The position numbers were made by a program, and so were the translations under genes. 64,000 nt of DNA from Paraglaciecola algarum (GTDB taxonomy: Bacteria; Pseudomonadota; Gammaproteobacteria; Enterobacterales; Alteromonadaceae): the NCBI RefSeq assembly GCF_021532655.1, contig NZ_JAKGAS010000001.1:496001-560000 (forward strand), written 5' to 3'. The notes beneath the pieces are model-generated. The model had not been told where the DNA came from. It did not search any database and was given only the letters and a program-made list of their open reading frames with translations. How positions within the stretch are numbered: the stretch's first letter is position 1; each line of letters opens with the position of its first letter. This document shows, piece after piece, positions 37,438 to 46,207 of this stretch.

Positions 37438-38586
37438 ATGTCTTCACAAAAAAGCGCTTCTAGGCAGGTGATCTGCCAAAAATTCACCATAAATTTTCAA
37501 TATTCAGTTTTTTTCACCCGTAATTGTTTTGATGTGCAAGACAGTACCTTGATTGATTTAATTGATAACTTGTCTGAATCACCAAAGTTATTAGCCATTA
37601 TTGATGAGGGCGTCGATCAAACTAATCCTGATTTGGCGGTTCGAATTGAACAGTATTGTGAACACCATAATATTCAAAGTTTGCCAAGTATGATTGTGCC
37701 TGCTGGTGAGGATTGTAAAAATGATGGATCAGTTATTGATGATATTTATTCAGCAGTAGAAAAATATGAAATTGACCGTCATTCCTACATTTTGGTAGTG
37801 GGCGGGGGAGCTGTGGTTGATGCTGTAGGTTTTGCCGCTGCTACAGCTCACCGTGGTGTGCGTTTAATTCGAATGCCGTCGACTGTATTAGGACAAAATG
37901 ATGCAGGTGTCGGGGTAAAAAATGCAGTTAATTATCATAAACGTAAAAACTTTGTCGGTACCTTTGCCCCTCCTTTTGCGGTCATTAACGATTTAAATTT
38001 ATTACAAACTTTATCACCAAGAGATAAACGAGCAGGTATTGCTGAAGCGGTCAAAGTAGCATTAATTAAAGATCCTGCTTTTTTCGATGAATTATATGAT
38101 TCCAGACACGCTTTAGCTTATTTTGAGGAGGCTTCGACTAAACATATGATTATTAAATGTGCTCAGGCACATTTAGATCATATTGCCACCTCGGGTGACC
38201 CATTCGAGTTAGGCTCTGCTCGCCCTCTAGATTTTGGTCATTGGTCTGCCCATAAATTAGAGGAATTAACCAATAATGAATTACGCCATGGTGAAGCCGT
38301 GGCAATCGGTATTGCTTTGGATAGTATTTATTCTGGTTTAAAAGGGCATATCACGCAGCAGCAAGTTAATAAAATTATCACACTATTAGAGGATGTTGGG
38401 TTTGACTTAGTTCACCCCGTACTAAAAGAATTAAATGTTGTTAAGGCTCTAGCTGAGTTTAAAGAACATTTGGGAGGAAATTTATGTATTACACTTTTAA
38501 GTGATATCGGTACTGGCTTTGAAGTCAATCAAATTGATGAAGCTCTGATGGCCCAAGCCTTAGATAATTTAATGAGCCTTAACTAA
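37438..38586 (+). CDS. eboD: EboD-like sugar phosphate cyclase (3-dehydroquinate synthase fold)
   Basis: A 382-residue NAD-dependent cyclase of the 3-dehydroquinate synthase superfamily. The nucleotide site is VVGGGAVVDAVGFAAATAHRG, followed by RMPSTVLGQNDAGVGVKNAVN and GIAEAVKVALIKD. The metal ligands probably include the Glu of AEAVKVAL and the histidines in LDFGHWSAHKLE and LRHGEAVAIGI. It is not the housekeeping AroB: the motif details differ, and the gene leads a six-gene cluster with eboC, A, B, E and F. In cyanobacteria the ebo genes are needed to move a scytonemin precursor to the periplasm. The product of this enzyme is unknown. Confidence 0.88.
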   Translation: MSSQKSASRQVICQKFTINFQYSVFFTRNCFDVQDSTLIDLIDNLSESPKLLAIIDEGVDQTNPDLAVRIEQYCEHHNIQSLPSMIVPAGEDCKNDGSVIDDIYSAVEKYEIDRHSYILVVGGGAVVDAVGFAAATAHRGVRLIRMPSTVLGQNDAGVGVKNAVNYHKRKNFVGTFAPPFAVINDLNLLQTLSPRDKRAGIAEAVKVALIKDPAFFDELYDSRHALAYFEEASTKHMIIKCAQAHLDHIATSGDPFELGSARPLDFGHWSAHKLEELTNNELRHGEAVAIGIALDSIYSGLKGHITQQQVNKIITLLEDVGFDLVHPVLKELNVVKALAEFKEHLGGNLCITLLSDIGTGFEVNQIDEALMAQALDNLMSLN

Positions 38587-38599
38587 TGGCCTCTTGGTA

Positions 38600-39484
38600 A
38601 TGACACAAAATATCATTCACTATCTAAAGCTTGTTCGAGCACCAGCTGGTTTTACTGCCTTGTCTAATATATTGGCCGCCTCAGTACTTATGACGAATGG
38701 GCAATTAAACTTAAGTATTATTTATTTGTTGTTTGCCAGTGTGTGTTTTTATTTTGCAGGTATGACATTAAATGATTGTTTCGATTTTAAAGAAGATTTA
38801 GCGCAAAGGCCGTCACGCCCTATTCCGAGTGGAAATGTTTCTCTCAATAAGGCTTGGATGATAGGGGCAGGGCTGATGGTAGTTGGTCTTATATTGTCGT
38901 TTAGCTTCAGTACACTTTCTGGATATGTGGGCTTAGCCTTATGTGTCGCAATCATTGGGTATAATGGTCTAATTAAAGAAGGCTTGTTCGGCTCTTTTTG
39001 TATGGCGGCATGTCGTTATTTAAATTGGTTGCTTGGTGCGAGTTTTGTGGCTTTGTCTACTCAGAGCTTTTTAATCGCAGTCCCCATTTTTGCTTACATC
39101 ACGGGGTTAACCTATTTAAGTAAACAAGAAACCACAGCTCAAAATAAACATGTTATTTGGTTTACGGCCTTTACTTTGTTGATCACTATGTTTTCTAGTG
39201 GATATTTGCTTGAAAACAGTTTTGCAGTGACAGGTATTCAACGCTGGCTCGCTTGGGGTTTGTTACTTGTATGGTCATGTTTAGTGTTAAATAAGTTACG
39301 CCTAGTCTTCCAAACCTTTAGTCCGGCCAGTATCCAGCAGATGATTATATTTATGGTGATAGGGGTTATCCCATTAGATGCATTATTAGTGGCTATGGCT
39401 GGACACTACTGGTTTGCATTTATTATTATTGCCTTGTTACCACCCACCCGCATGTTAAATAAACGCTTAAATGCCATTACATAA
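38600..39484 (+). CDS. eboC: EboC-like UbiA-family prenyltransferase
   Basis: A 294-residue inner-membrane prenyltransferase with about eight helices. The first aspartate motif is N58-D59-x2-D62-x3-D66 in TLNDCFDFKEDLAQRPSRPI, which binds the Mg-prenyl diphosphate. The second region (YLSKQET, residues about 170) is weaker than in UbiA itself. The frame starts at TTG 38594, but the ATG at 38600 is the better start. It lies 13 bases after eboD. In the ebo set it is thought to attach or carry a metabolite at the membrane; the prenyl acceptor is not known. Confidence 0.88.
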   Translation: MTQNIIHYLKLVRAPAGFTALSNILAASVLMTNGQLNLSIIYLLFASVCFYFAGMTLNDCFDFKEDLAQRPSRPIPSGNVSLNKAWMIGAGLMVVGLILSFSFSTLSGYVGLALCVAIIGYNGLIKEGLFGSFCMAACRYLNWLLGASFVALSTQSFLIAVPIFAYITGLTYLSKQETTAQNKHVIWFTAFTLLITMFSSGYLLENSFAVTGIQRWLAWGLLLVWSCLVLNKLRLVFQTFSPASIQQMIIFMVIGVIPLDALLVAMAGHYWFAFIIIALLPPTRMLNKRLNAIT

Positions 39485-39488
39485 TTGA

Positions 39489-40250
39489 ATGAATATGAGT
39501 ATCAAAAAAATAATAAATAAGCTCAATAGCTGTTTGTCATCTGCTGAAAATCAATGGTTGCAAGAAGCATTACAACAAATACAAAGCAGTGAAGATCCCC
39601 AGGAAGAATTACTAAACTTATCTGCAGTGGTTAAACGTAAGCTTGTGTCTTTAAATACGTTAGACGAAAACGATTTTGTCTCAAATCAAGTCAGCGAATT
39701 AGTCAGAATATGCCTAATTAGCCAAGTGATTAACAGCCACCCTGAATTGAAAGTATCGGCAATTCTTAAAGCTTATTATCAAGCTGGAGATAGCACTGAA
39801 AAAGCCGCAATGTTAAAAGGTTTATGTCTACTTGATACAAATGGTGAAGCGGTAAACGTAGCGGTAAACGCAGCAAGGTGCAACAGTGCAGATGAGTTTT
39901 CCGCACTAGCCTTAAATAATGATTATCCGAGTGAGTTTTTTGCAGAGTTAAATTTTAATCAATTGGTTTTAAAAGCCCTGTTTATGGGGTTGCAGATTAT
40001 TGACCTTAGAGGCTTGCAAAATAGACTTTCGGTCCAATTGTCTAATATGTGTTTTTCTTATGCGGTAGAACAGGCTCTAGCTGAGCGTATTCCTCCCGCA
40101 TCGCTTTGGTTAGCAGTAAGGTATGTTGATTTAACGACAGAGCATAAAGCTTATTTTGAACAGTATACTCAACACTTTGCGCAGGTTGACCTTCAGCATA
40201 AGGACAGAGTTAGCGCGCTAATTGAGGAGCAAAACCTCATTTTTAATTAG
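39489..40250 (+). CDS. eboA: EboA-like protein
   Basis: A 253-residue, mostly helical soluble protein with no recognised catalytic motif. It has the features of EboA: about 250 residues, opening with a helix and AENQWLQEALQQI, then a HEAT-like helical body (SAILKAYYQAGDSTEKAAML, LFMGLQIIDLRGLQNRLS, IPPASLWLAVRYVDL). It begins five bases after eboC. Assignment rests on similarity by eye and on its place in the cluster. Its function is unknown even in cyanobacteria. Confidence 0.8.
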   Translation: MNMSIKKIINKLNSCLSSAENQWLQEALQQIQSSEDPQEELLNLSAVVKRKLVSLNTLDENDFVSNQVSELVRICLISQVINSHPELKVSAILKAYYQAGDSTEKAAMLKGLCLLDTNGEAVNVAVNAARCNSADEFSALALNNDYPSEFFAELNFNQLVLKALFMGLQIIDLRGLQNRLSVQLSNMCFSYAVEQALAERIPPASLWLAVRYVDLTTEHKAYFEQYTQHFAQVDLQHKDRVSALIEEQNLIFN

Positions 40251-40429
40251 TCTATTGATAGATGTTATTTTAAATGATGTGATAGTATCACATTTGCTGG
40301 TGTGGCGATGAGCATGGTTAAAGTAATTAGAATCATCTTTAGAGCATAACTAGCTAAAAACATCTGAAATTTATAATAAATGCCATAATTGACATAGCTT
40401 TAAAAATAAAATGGCGTAAAGGAAGAATC

Positions 40430-41314
40430 ATGAAATATTTTGACCCACATATCCACATGTTAGCCCGCACCACTGATGATTACCAAAATATGGCAGAAGC
40501 AGGCATAGTCGGTGTGATTGAGCCAGCATTTTGGCTAGGACAACCCCGTACTCAAGTAGGGTCATTTATTGACTATTTTGATACCTTGATAGGTTGGGAG
40601 CATTTTAGAGCATCGCAATTCGGCATCATGCACTTTTGTACTATGGGTTTAAATCCAAAAGAATCCAATGATATTGAATTGGCAGAAGCGGTAATGAAAA
40701 TCTTACCTCGTTATTGTCAAAAAGATAATGTAGTGGGAGTAGGGGAAATTGGTTATGACGATATTACCCCTGAAGAAGACAGGTTTTTGGCTGAGCAATT
40801 ACAGCTTGCCATAGACATGAAATTACCAGTACTTATCCATACTCCTCACAGAGATAAAGTGTCGGGTACCAAAAGGACCTTAGACGTGATTAAAGAGTCA
40901 GGGATTGCAGAAGAAATGGTGCTGGTGGATCACCTAACCGAACAAACCTTGCCGTTAGTGTTAGAAACAGACTGTTGGCGTGGACATAGTATTTATCCGA
41001 ATACTAAAATGTCTGAGCCTCGTATGGTTAAATTATTACAAGAATATGGCACAGATAAAATGATCATTAATAGCGCCGCAGATTGGGGTGTGAGCGATCC
41101 ACTTAAAGTGCCTAAAACTGCTCAAGCTATGCTTGCTGATGGCTTTACCAAAGAACAAGTAGAGAAAGTGACCTTTAACAATCCTATTAACTTTTTTGCC
41201 CAAAGTGGACGCATTTCACTAGATATGGTGAAAAAACCGTTAATTGATCAAACTAAAACCTATCAAGACAATAAGGTTTTACGTGGTCAAGAGCCTATCG
41301 TAGAAAAAGGCTAA
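40430..41314 (+). CDS. eboB: EboB-like TatD-family metal hydrolase
   Basis: A 294-residue TIM-barrel hydrolase. Metal ligands typical of TatD are visible: DPHIHM near the N-terminus (His7, His9), VGVGEIGYDD (Glu), VLIHTPHRDK (His), LVDHLTE (His) and SAADWGVSDPL (Asp). It differs from housekeeping TatD nucleases in length and in the 30-60 region, and belongs to the EboB group. A 180-bp gap before it could hold a second promoter; AAGGAA precedes the ATG. The substrate in this pathway is unknown. Confidence 0.88.
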   Translation: MKYFDPHIHMLARTTDDYQNMAEAGIVGVIEPAFWLGQPRTQVGSFIDYFDTLIGWEHFRASQFGIMHFCTMGLNPKESNDIELAEAVMKILPRYCQKDNVVGVGEIGYDDITPEEDRFLAEQLQLAIDMKLPVLIHTPHRDKVSGTKRTLDVIKESGIAEEMVLVDHLTEQTLPLVLETDCWRGHSIYPNTKMSEPRMVKLLQEYGTDKMIINSAADWGVSDPLKVPKTAQAMLADGFTKEQVEKVTFNNPINFFAQSGRISLDMVKKPLIDQTKTYQDNKVLRGQEPIVEKG

Positions 41315-41323
41315 ATAGTTCCA

Positions 41324-42568
41324 ATGGCCTATTCTATAAATAGCCTGGCTTATTGCAGCAATGTGCACCCAGGCGCTGATCTTTCGTCTGTAATAAGCAA
41401 TATTCAACAACATTTTGTCTCTGTTAAAAATTTACGAAATCTAAATGATATGGCGTCTGGGTTATGGTTTTCAGAGCAAGCAGCGAAACAACTCAGAAAT
41501 CAAGCTAGCCTAAATGACTTTAAACGTATTTTACAAGAAAGTGGTGTGCGTTTAACTAGCTTAAATGGCTTTCCTTTTGGTGATTTTCATCAGGCCGTGG
41601 TGAAACAAAAGGTTTACTTGCCTACTTGGGCTGAGTCAGAAAGGTTAGAATATACTCAATCCTTGGCTAGTATTTTGGCTGAATGTTTGCCCATTGATGA
41701 GTGTAAGGGGGCTATTTCCACTTTGCCTTTGGGTTATGCAAAAGGTTGGAATACGGCTCAACAACAACAATCGGTGGCTCAGTTATTGTCGCTTGTGACA
41801 TTTTTAGCCGACCAAGAAGCCCAAACCGGCAAGCAAATTGTTATTTGTATCGAAATGGAGCCAGATTGTGTACTGCAACATACTCATGAGCTGGTGAGTT
41901 TTTTTACTGAGCATCTTCTACCAACAGCTAACCAGCAAGGGATTGATTCTGAAAAAGTTTTACGGTATTTAGGGTGTTGTTACGATACTTGTCACCAAGC
42001 GGTAATGGGAGAGAGTATTGTAGACTCTTTACAAGCGATAACCTTAGCCGGTATTCAAATAGGCAAAATTCAAATTTCAAACGCGGTTAAAGCCACTATT
42101 CAGACTCGATCTCAAATTGAACAGTTAACCAAGTTGTTTGCTGATAATAAGTTCCTCCATCAAACCAAGGTGTTTAGCCACAATAAGTTAATTGATGAAT
42201 TGCCTGATCTCGATATGGCCAGCCTTGAAAAAGTGCGACTTAATTGCAGTGATAGTCAAGCTAATAACAATGAGCTGGGGATAGAAGCCACTATTCATTA
42301 TCATATACCGGTTAATCAAAGTGCTGCTGATTTACCATTAGATTTTTTGAGTGCCACCCAAAGTGCTATTTTACAAACCTTAGACTTTTTGCAAGTAAAC
42401 CCAAGAATTCGTCCATTTTTGGAAATCGAAACTTACACTTGGTTGAATTTTTTACAGCAGGACAATGCGCAACAACAGACTAAAACTCAACGATTGCACT
42501 CAGGTTTTGCAGCTGAATTTAGTTGGCTAGAACAAGCATTGATAGAACGAAACTTGCTCAAGGTTTAA
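41324..42568 (+). CDS. eboE: EboE-like TIM-barrel protein (sugar phosphate isomerase/epimerase-like)
   Basis: A 414-residue protein of the xylose-isomerase-like TIM-barrel group, called metabolite traffic protein EboE in this cluster. Segments include LAYCSNVHPGADLSSV at the N-terminus, GVRLTSLNGFPFGDFH, IVICIEMEPDCVLQH and GCCYDTCHQAV (the expected metal ligands Glu, Asp and His), then PRIRPFLEIETYTW. It starts nine bases after eboB. The fold and cluster membership are well supported; the reaction is not. Confidence 0.86.
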   Translation: MAYSINSLAYCSNVHPGADLSSVISNIQQHFVSVKNLRNLNDMASGLWFSEQAAKQLRNQASLNDFKRILQESGVRLTSLNGFPFGDFHQAVVKQKVYLPTWAESERLEYTQSLASILAECLPIDECKGAISTLPLGYAKGWNTAQQQQSVAQLLSLVTFLADQEAQTGKQIVICIEMEPDCVLQHTHELVSFFTEHLLPTANQQGIDSEKVLRYLGCCYDTCHQAVMGESIVDSLQAITLAGIQIGKIQISNAVKATIQTRSQIEQLTKLFADNKFLHQTKVFSHNKLIDELPDLDMASLEKVRLNCSDSQANNNELGIEATIHYHIPVNQSAADLPLDFLSATQSAILQTLDFLQVNPRIRPFLEIETYTWLNFLQQDNAQQQTKTQRLHSGFAAEFSWLEQALIERNLLKV

Positions 42569-42638
42569 GCCCTTATAGGTTGAATTTTGACTGTCGTTTG
42601 ATTGAATATACTTTTTTAAAATAGGTGTAATATATAAG

Positions 42639-44039
42639 ATGTCAGCTCCATTAGTTGTATTAAATGTGGTCGGTTTAAGTCCGTATATGTTGGGTGATAA
42701 CACCCCAAATATTAATAAACTATTGAGCAAGGGTTATAAAAGCCAACCTTTAACAGTGGAATTTCCTGCCGTTACCACCACAGCACAATCAGCCATGCTC
42801 ACCGGTAAACAAGCCTGTGAACACGGCATAGTAGGTAATGGTTGGTATTTTAAAGATTTAGCTGAAGTGGGGTTTTGGAAACAAGCTAATCAGCTTGTAC
42901 AGTCAGAAAAAATATGGGACGTGTTAAAACAAAACAATCCCGACTTAAAAATATCTAAGTTATTTTGGTGGTACAACATGTACGCCAATGTTGATAACAG
43001 CATGACTCCTAGACCGCATTATTTAGCCGATGGTAATAAAATATTTGATTTGTATTCATCTCCCAATGGATTACATCAACAAATAGAAAGTGAGATTGGA
43101 AAATTCCCTTTTTTTAGTTTTTGGGGGCCTAAAGCAGGCATTGCCGCGAGCCAATGGATTGCCGATGCTGCGACCAAAGAATTTGAATTGAATACGCCTG
43201 ATCTACAATTAGTCTACTTACCCCACTTAGACTACTGTTTGCAGAAATTCGGCCCTAATGGCCAAAGTATTCCAGCAGAAATTCAAGCTATCGATAAAAT
43301 TATTGGTGAAATGATTAACGCTTATCCTCAAAATGCTGAGTTTATGCTGGTGTCTGAATATGGCATTACGCAAGTGGATAAGCCTATTCACATCAATAAA
43401 ATATTACGTGAAAAAGGCTATATTCATGTACGTGAAACACTCGTGGACAGCGGAAGTTATAAAAACAAAAGCATAGAAAATATTGATTGTGGTGCATCCA
43501 CAGCTTTTGCCGTCTCTGATCATCAATGTGCCCATGTGTACGTAAATGATAAAAGTAAATTGGCGGAGATAAAAGCCTTGTTGTTAGCCAAAGAGGCTAT
43601 TGAGCAAGTGTTAGATAAACAACAACAGAAAAAATACGGCTTAGATCACGAGCGTAGTGGTGACTTAGTCGCAATTAGTCGCTCAAACGCTTGGTTTACC
43701 TATTATTTTTGGTTAGACGATAACAAAGCCCCAGAGTTTGCTCGTACTGTAGATATTCATCGTAAAGTGGGTTACGACCCGGTAGAAATGTTTATAGATC
43801 CATCATTTAAATTTCCTTTGTTAGCTGTGATTAAACGAGTTTTAAAGAAAAAATTAGGATTCAGATATCTGATGGATGTTATTCCTCTTGATGCTTCATT
43901 AGTCAAAGGTAGCCATGGCCGTATTACCGACACACCAGAACAAGGCGCTATCTTAGTTTCTACTTCGAACAAACTGCAAGAAGGTAAAGCATACAGACAA
44001 ACTGATGTGTTTGATTTGATATTGAAACATTTTCAGTAG
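42639..44039 (+). CDS. eboF: EboF-like alkaline-phosphatase-superfamily phosphodiesterase
   Basis: A 466-residue member of the nucleotide pyrophosphatase/alkaline phosphatase superfamily. Features are the N-terminal metal-binding strand LNVVGLSPYMLGDNTPNINKL, the nucleophile region FPAVTTTAQSAMLTG (Thr), EHGIVGNGWYF, and C-terminal metal ligands in YLPHLDYCLQKFG, SEYGI and KGSHGR. No signal peptide is evident, so it may act in the cytoplasm. It is the last gene of the ebo cluster, 70 bp after eboE. The substrate is probably a nucleotide- or phosphate-linked metabolite; this is inferred. Confidence 0.86.
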   Translation: MSAPLVVLNVVGLSPYMLGDNTPNINKLLSKGYKSQPLTVEFPAVTTTAQSAMLTGKQACEHGIVGNGWYFKDLAEVGFWKQANQLVQSEKIWDVLKQNNPDLKISKLFWWYNMYANVDNSMTPRPHYLADGNKIFDLYSSPNGLHQQIESEIGKFPFFSFWGPKAGIAASQWIADAATKEFELNTPDLQLVYLPHLDYCLQKFGPNGQSIPAEIQAIDKIIGEMINAYPQNAEFMLVSEYGITQVDKPIHINKILREKGYIHVRETLVDSGSYKNKSIENIDCGASTAFAVSDHQCAHVYVNDKSKLAEIKALLLAKEAIEQVLDKQQQKKYGLDHERSGDLVAISRSNAWFTYYFWLDDNKAPEFARTVDIHRKVGYDPVEMFIDPSFKFPLLAVIKRVLKKKLGFRYLMDVIPLDASLVKGSHGRITDTPEQGAILVSTSNKLQEGKAYRQTDVFDLILKHFQ

Positions 44040-44054
44040 ATTTAGAGAAAAAAA

Positions 44055-44083
44055 GGATGTTTGCTAATCAGCGGTAAACATCC
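44055..44083. terminator. hairpin after eboF
   Basis: GGATGTTTGCT and AGC-GGT-AAACATCC form a stem with a small bulge. On the plus strand no T-run follows, while on the minus strand it is followed by seven Ts. It may end the ebo transcript imperfectly or block antisense transcription. Confidence 0.4.
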
Positions 44084-44180
44084 CAACACCTGCCTTAACT
44101 AAACATTTAAATTAAATGAACCCAGATTAATTTCAATACGTCTTATTATTAACAAACACATTATCCACTAAGGAGTGCAG

Positions 44181-44735
44181 TTGAAAGATCAGGCCGAAGA
44201 AGATTTATTAGTTATGGCTGCCCAGCAGGGTAATCAACAAGCTTTTAGCTTACTTTTTCAGCGTCATCAACAAGCTCTGGTGCGTTTTGCTTTCAAATTA
44301 TCTAATGATCGGGAAATAGCTAAAGAGGCCACGCAAGAGGCATGGATTAAATCGACTAAAACGATTTTAAAATTAAGGGATCCTCGGGCTTTTAAAAGTT
44401 GGTTATATCGTTTAACACGTTGGCAAACCATAGATTTAATTAGACAAAGTATGGGGCGGCATAAGTTGATTGATCCAAATATAGAACAAGATGATATGGA
44501 TTGTATTCCTGACGACAAGCAATTGAATGAGGATAAGGATCAAGATCAAGCTATGTCCATAATGGAAGCAATAGATAAATTACCGGGCATCGAAAAACAT
44601 ATGATCCATCTATTCTATTTAGATGACATGACGGTTGCTGAGGTAAGTGTGGTGCTTGAAATTCCAGTGGGCACTGTTAAGTCTCGATTAAATCGAGCTC
44701 GGCAATTATTAAAACAAAAATGTGGGAGTGTTTGA
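44181..44735 (+). CDS. ECF-type sigma-70 family RNA polymerase sigma factor
   Basis: A 184-residue sigma factor. Region 2 is at about residues 15-85 (LLFQRHQQALVRFAFKLSND, AKEATQEAWIKSTKTI, SWLYRLTRWQTIDLIRQ) and region 4 at 125-180 (LPGIEKHMIHLFYLDDMTVA, EIPVGTVKSRLNRARQLL). A longer start at GTG 44175 is possible, but the ribosome binding site AGGAG (44171-44175) overlaps it, so TTG at 44181 is more likely. The next gene begins one base after its stop and encodes a small membrane protein, which suggests a sigma/partner pair. It sits 136 bp after eboF on the same strand. Its regulon is unknown. Confidence 0.9.
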   Translation: MKDQAEEDLLVMAAQQGNQQAFSLLFQRHQQALVRFAFKLSNDREIAKEATQEAWIKSTKTILKLRDPRAFKSWLYRLTRWQTIDLIRQSMGRHKLIDPNIEQDDMDCIPDDKQLNEDKDQDQAMSIMEAIDKLPGIEKHMIHLFYLDDMTVAEVSVVLEIPVGTVKSRLNRARQLLKQKCGSV

Positions 44736-44736
44736 T

Positions 44737-45108
44737 ATGAATATTGATCAAAAAATTAAAAATGAATTGAGTGACCAAGCTGCTGAAATTGACACTATCT
44801 TAGCCGAAGAAAAAGGTTTATTTGATTTTATAGTAGGCTCATATAGAGGCAGCCTTAAAGGCTGGTTTGTAGCGGTTAACTTTGTGATCTTATTGGTGTC
44901 TGGTGTGTTGTTTTGGACTGGTTATGAGTTTTTTAGTGCGAGAACTGTGGATCAGCAAGTTTTCTGGGGCGTGTGTTTTATTGCAGCCTTAGTGGTGCAG
45001 GTTGCAGGAAAGCAATGGATATGGGCGGAGATGAGCCGTTCATCCTTAATGCGTGAAATAAAACGAGTTGAGTTAACCTTAAATCGGCATTTAGATAAAT
45101 TGTCGTAA
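44737..45108 (+). CDS. small membrane protein paired with the sigma factor (DUF6768-like)
   Basis: A 123-residue protein with two membrane helices (WFVAVNFVILLVSGVLFWTG and VFWGVCFIAALVVQVAG) between a soluble N-terminal region and a C-terminal helix (SSLMREIKRVELTLNRHL). It resembles a group of small proteins regularly found directly after ECF sigma genes in marine gammaproteobacteria. ATG at 44737 is preferred over the upstream GTG 44722, since GGAGTG lies upstream at the right distance. An anti-sigma role is inferred from the pairing; no zinc anti-sigma motif is present. Confidence 0.75.
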   Translation: MNIDQKIKNELSDQAAEIDTILAEEKGLFDFIVGSYRGSLKGWFVAVNFVILLVSGVLFWTGYEFFSARTVDQQVFWGVCFIAALVVQVAGKQWIWAEMSRSSLMREIKRVELTLNRHLDKLS

Positions 45109-45453
45109 ACAAACTCGATGAGTAGAAATGCATATAAGTTGTAACTTTAGTTTCTTAATTATGTTCAATTATTAAAGCGGCAGATTAACTAGGCATGGCG
45201 CTAATTTAGAGTCTAGAGACAAGGAATATCTACTAGCTAAATCAGTGCTGTATCTCTAGCGATTGCTGAACTTTGCTTAAGGCTACTATTAAGATGGAAT
45301 GGTATTATCAAGATCCTTGTGGGGATAAAGCTTAAGTTTTACTGTTTTGTTGTTTCCAATACTTATCCTAAATTTTATGAATTTATTATTCTTTGCTATG
45401 AAGAGAAATAAAGAGTGGCGGGGCATTGATACTTCTATTTGTTTAATTTTATT

Positions 45454-45707
45454 AGGGGCTGTTTATCTTTGGTGTATAAATTTTATTCAAACTAAATGCT
45501 TTTTAATCGCGGCGCTGGTTTACAGGCCTAGTGGACTAAGTCAAAAACCAGCAACAAAGAGTAAAAGCGTTTAGGCAGAACCCTTCGGGCAGCATTTCTA
45601 CTGCTTCATCACTCATTCAAGTAGAACAACTACATCACACTCGTGCTTTATTGTATAAATACCGCACAACTCGCTGCAAAAACATACACCAAAGATCAAC
45701 AGCCCCT
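45454..45707. mobile_element. MITE-like element with 20-bp terminal inverted repeats and TA flanks
   Basis: The ends GGGGCTGTTTATCTTTGGTG and, in reverse complement, GGGGCTGTTGATCTTTGGTG differ at one base. A TA dinucleotide flanks each end, the duplication made by IS630/Tc1-mariner transposases. The interior has a stem (GCTGGTTT/AAACCAGC) and no transposase. A diverged left half occurs at 13792. It is therefore a non-autonomous element. Confidence 0.78.
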
Positions 45708-45940
45708 AGATATTAGTTAAATAGATAGTTTTTTTGCATTAATATGATTTTTTATGATTCATTTTGCTTGATTATGGTTAATGCAATGTTACTATTATGT
45801 ATCCATAAATCTTTGAAAGTGTTAACGCATTTTATAGTCCATGCAATTATTTAGTTTATAAAATTTAATTAGATCGCTGGTTGTCTGCTCATCAATTAAT
45901 AAAGCATAAACAAATATCCCAATCGACATCATTAGAGGTA

Positions 45941-46101
45941 TTTAATAGTAATGTACTTAGGGAGTTATTTGAGACGGATAAAAATAGATTATATTGTTAC
46001 ATCTATGCTTATGTTCATGACACTAGTTGGGTAGATGACATTTTTCAAGAAACTAGCTAACGCTACGGAAAGAATTTGAACAGGTCCTAATCAATGATTA
46101 A
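45941..46101 (+). pseudogene. decayed ECF sigma-factor N-terminal fragment
   Basis: Without a start codon, the frame reads VLRELFETDKNRLYCYIYAY, then VHDTSWVDDIFQETS and a stop at 46058-46060. One base over, the reading continues LTLRKEFEQVLIND and stops at 46101. The joined string matches the region 2 opening of ECF sigma factors of the RRLYRYI...QETFLTLW type. A one-base frameshift lies near 46056, and regions 3 and 4 are missing. It is next to the polysaccharide locus and may once have controlled it. Confidence 0.65.
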
Positions 46102-46207
46102 AAAAATTATTTTTGTGGGTTATCAAATCCTGACTTTAGCGGCTAATCCTAATAAGAGTTTTAAATATTTAAAAAGATTAATTTAATTAACTATAAATAG
46201 GTAAAAC

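Larger units (their letters stand above)
45109..46207. other. 1.1-kb gene-poor junction before the polysaccharide locus
   Basis: The region contains a complete MITE-like element (45454-45707) and a broken ECF sigma-factor relic (45941-46101). No intact gene is visible. It separates the ebo/sigma region from the glycan-degrading genes and looks like an insertion scar or boundary. Confidence 0.6.

Noticed and set aside
37438-38586. Housekeeping 3-dehydroquinate synthase aroB
   Set aside because: The neighbours are ebo genes, not aroK or other shikimate genes, and the motifs fit the EboD-like cyclase group better.
45347-45574. 75-codon plus-strand ORF
   Set aside because: It runs across the left end of the MITE-like element into its interior and has no domain or ribosome binding site.
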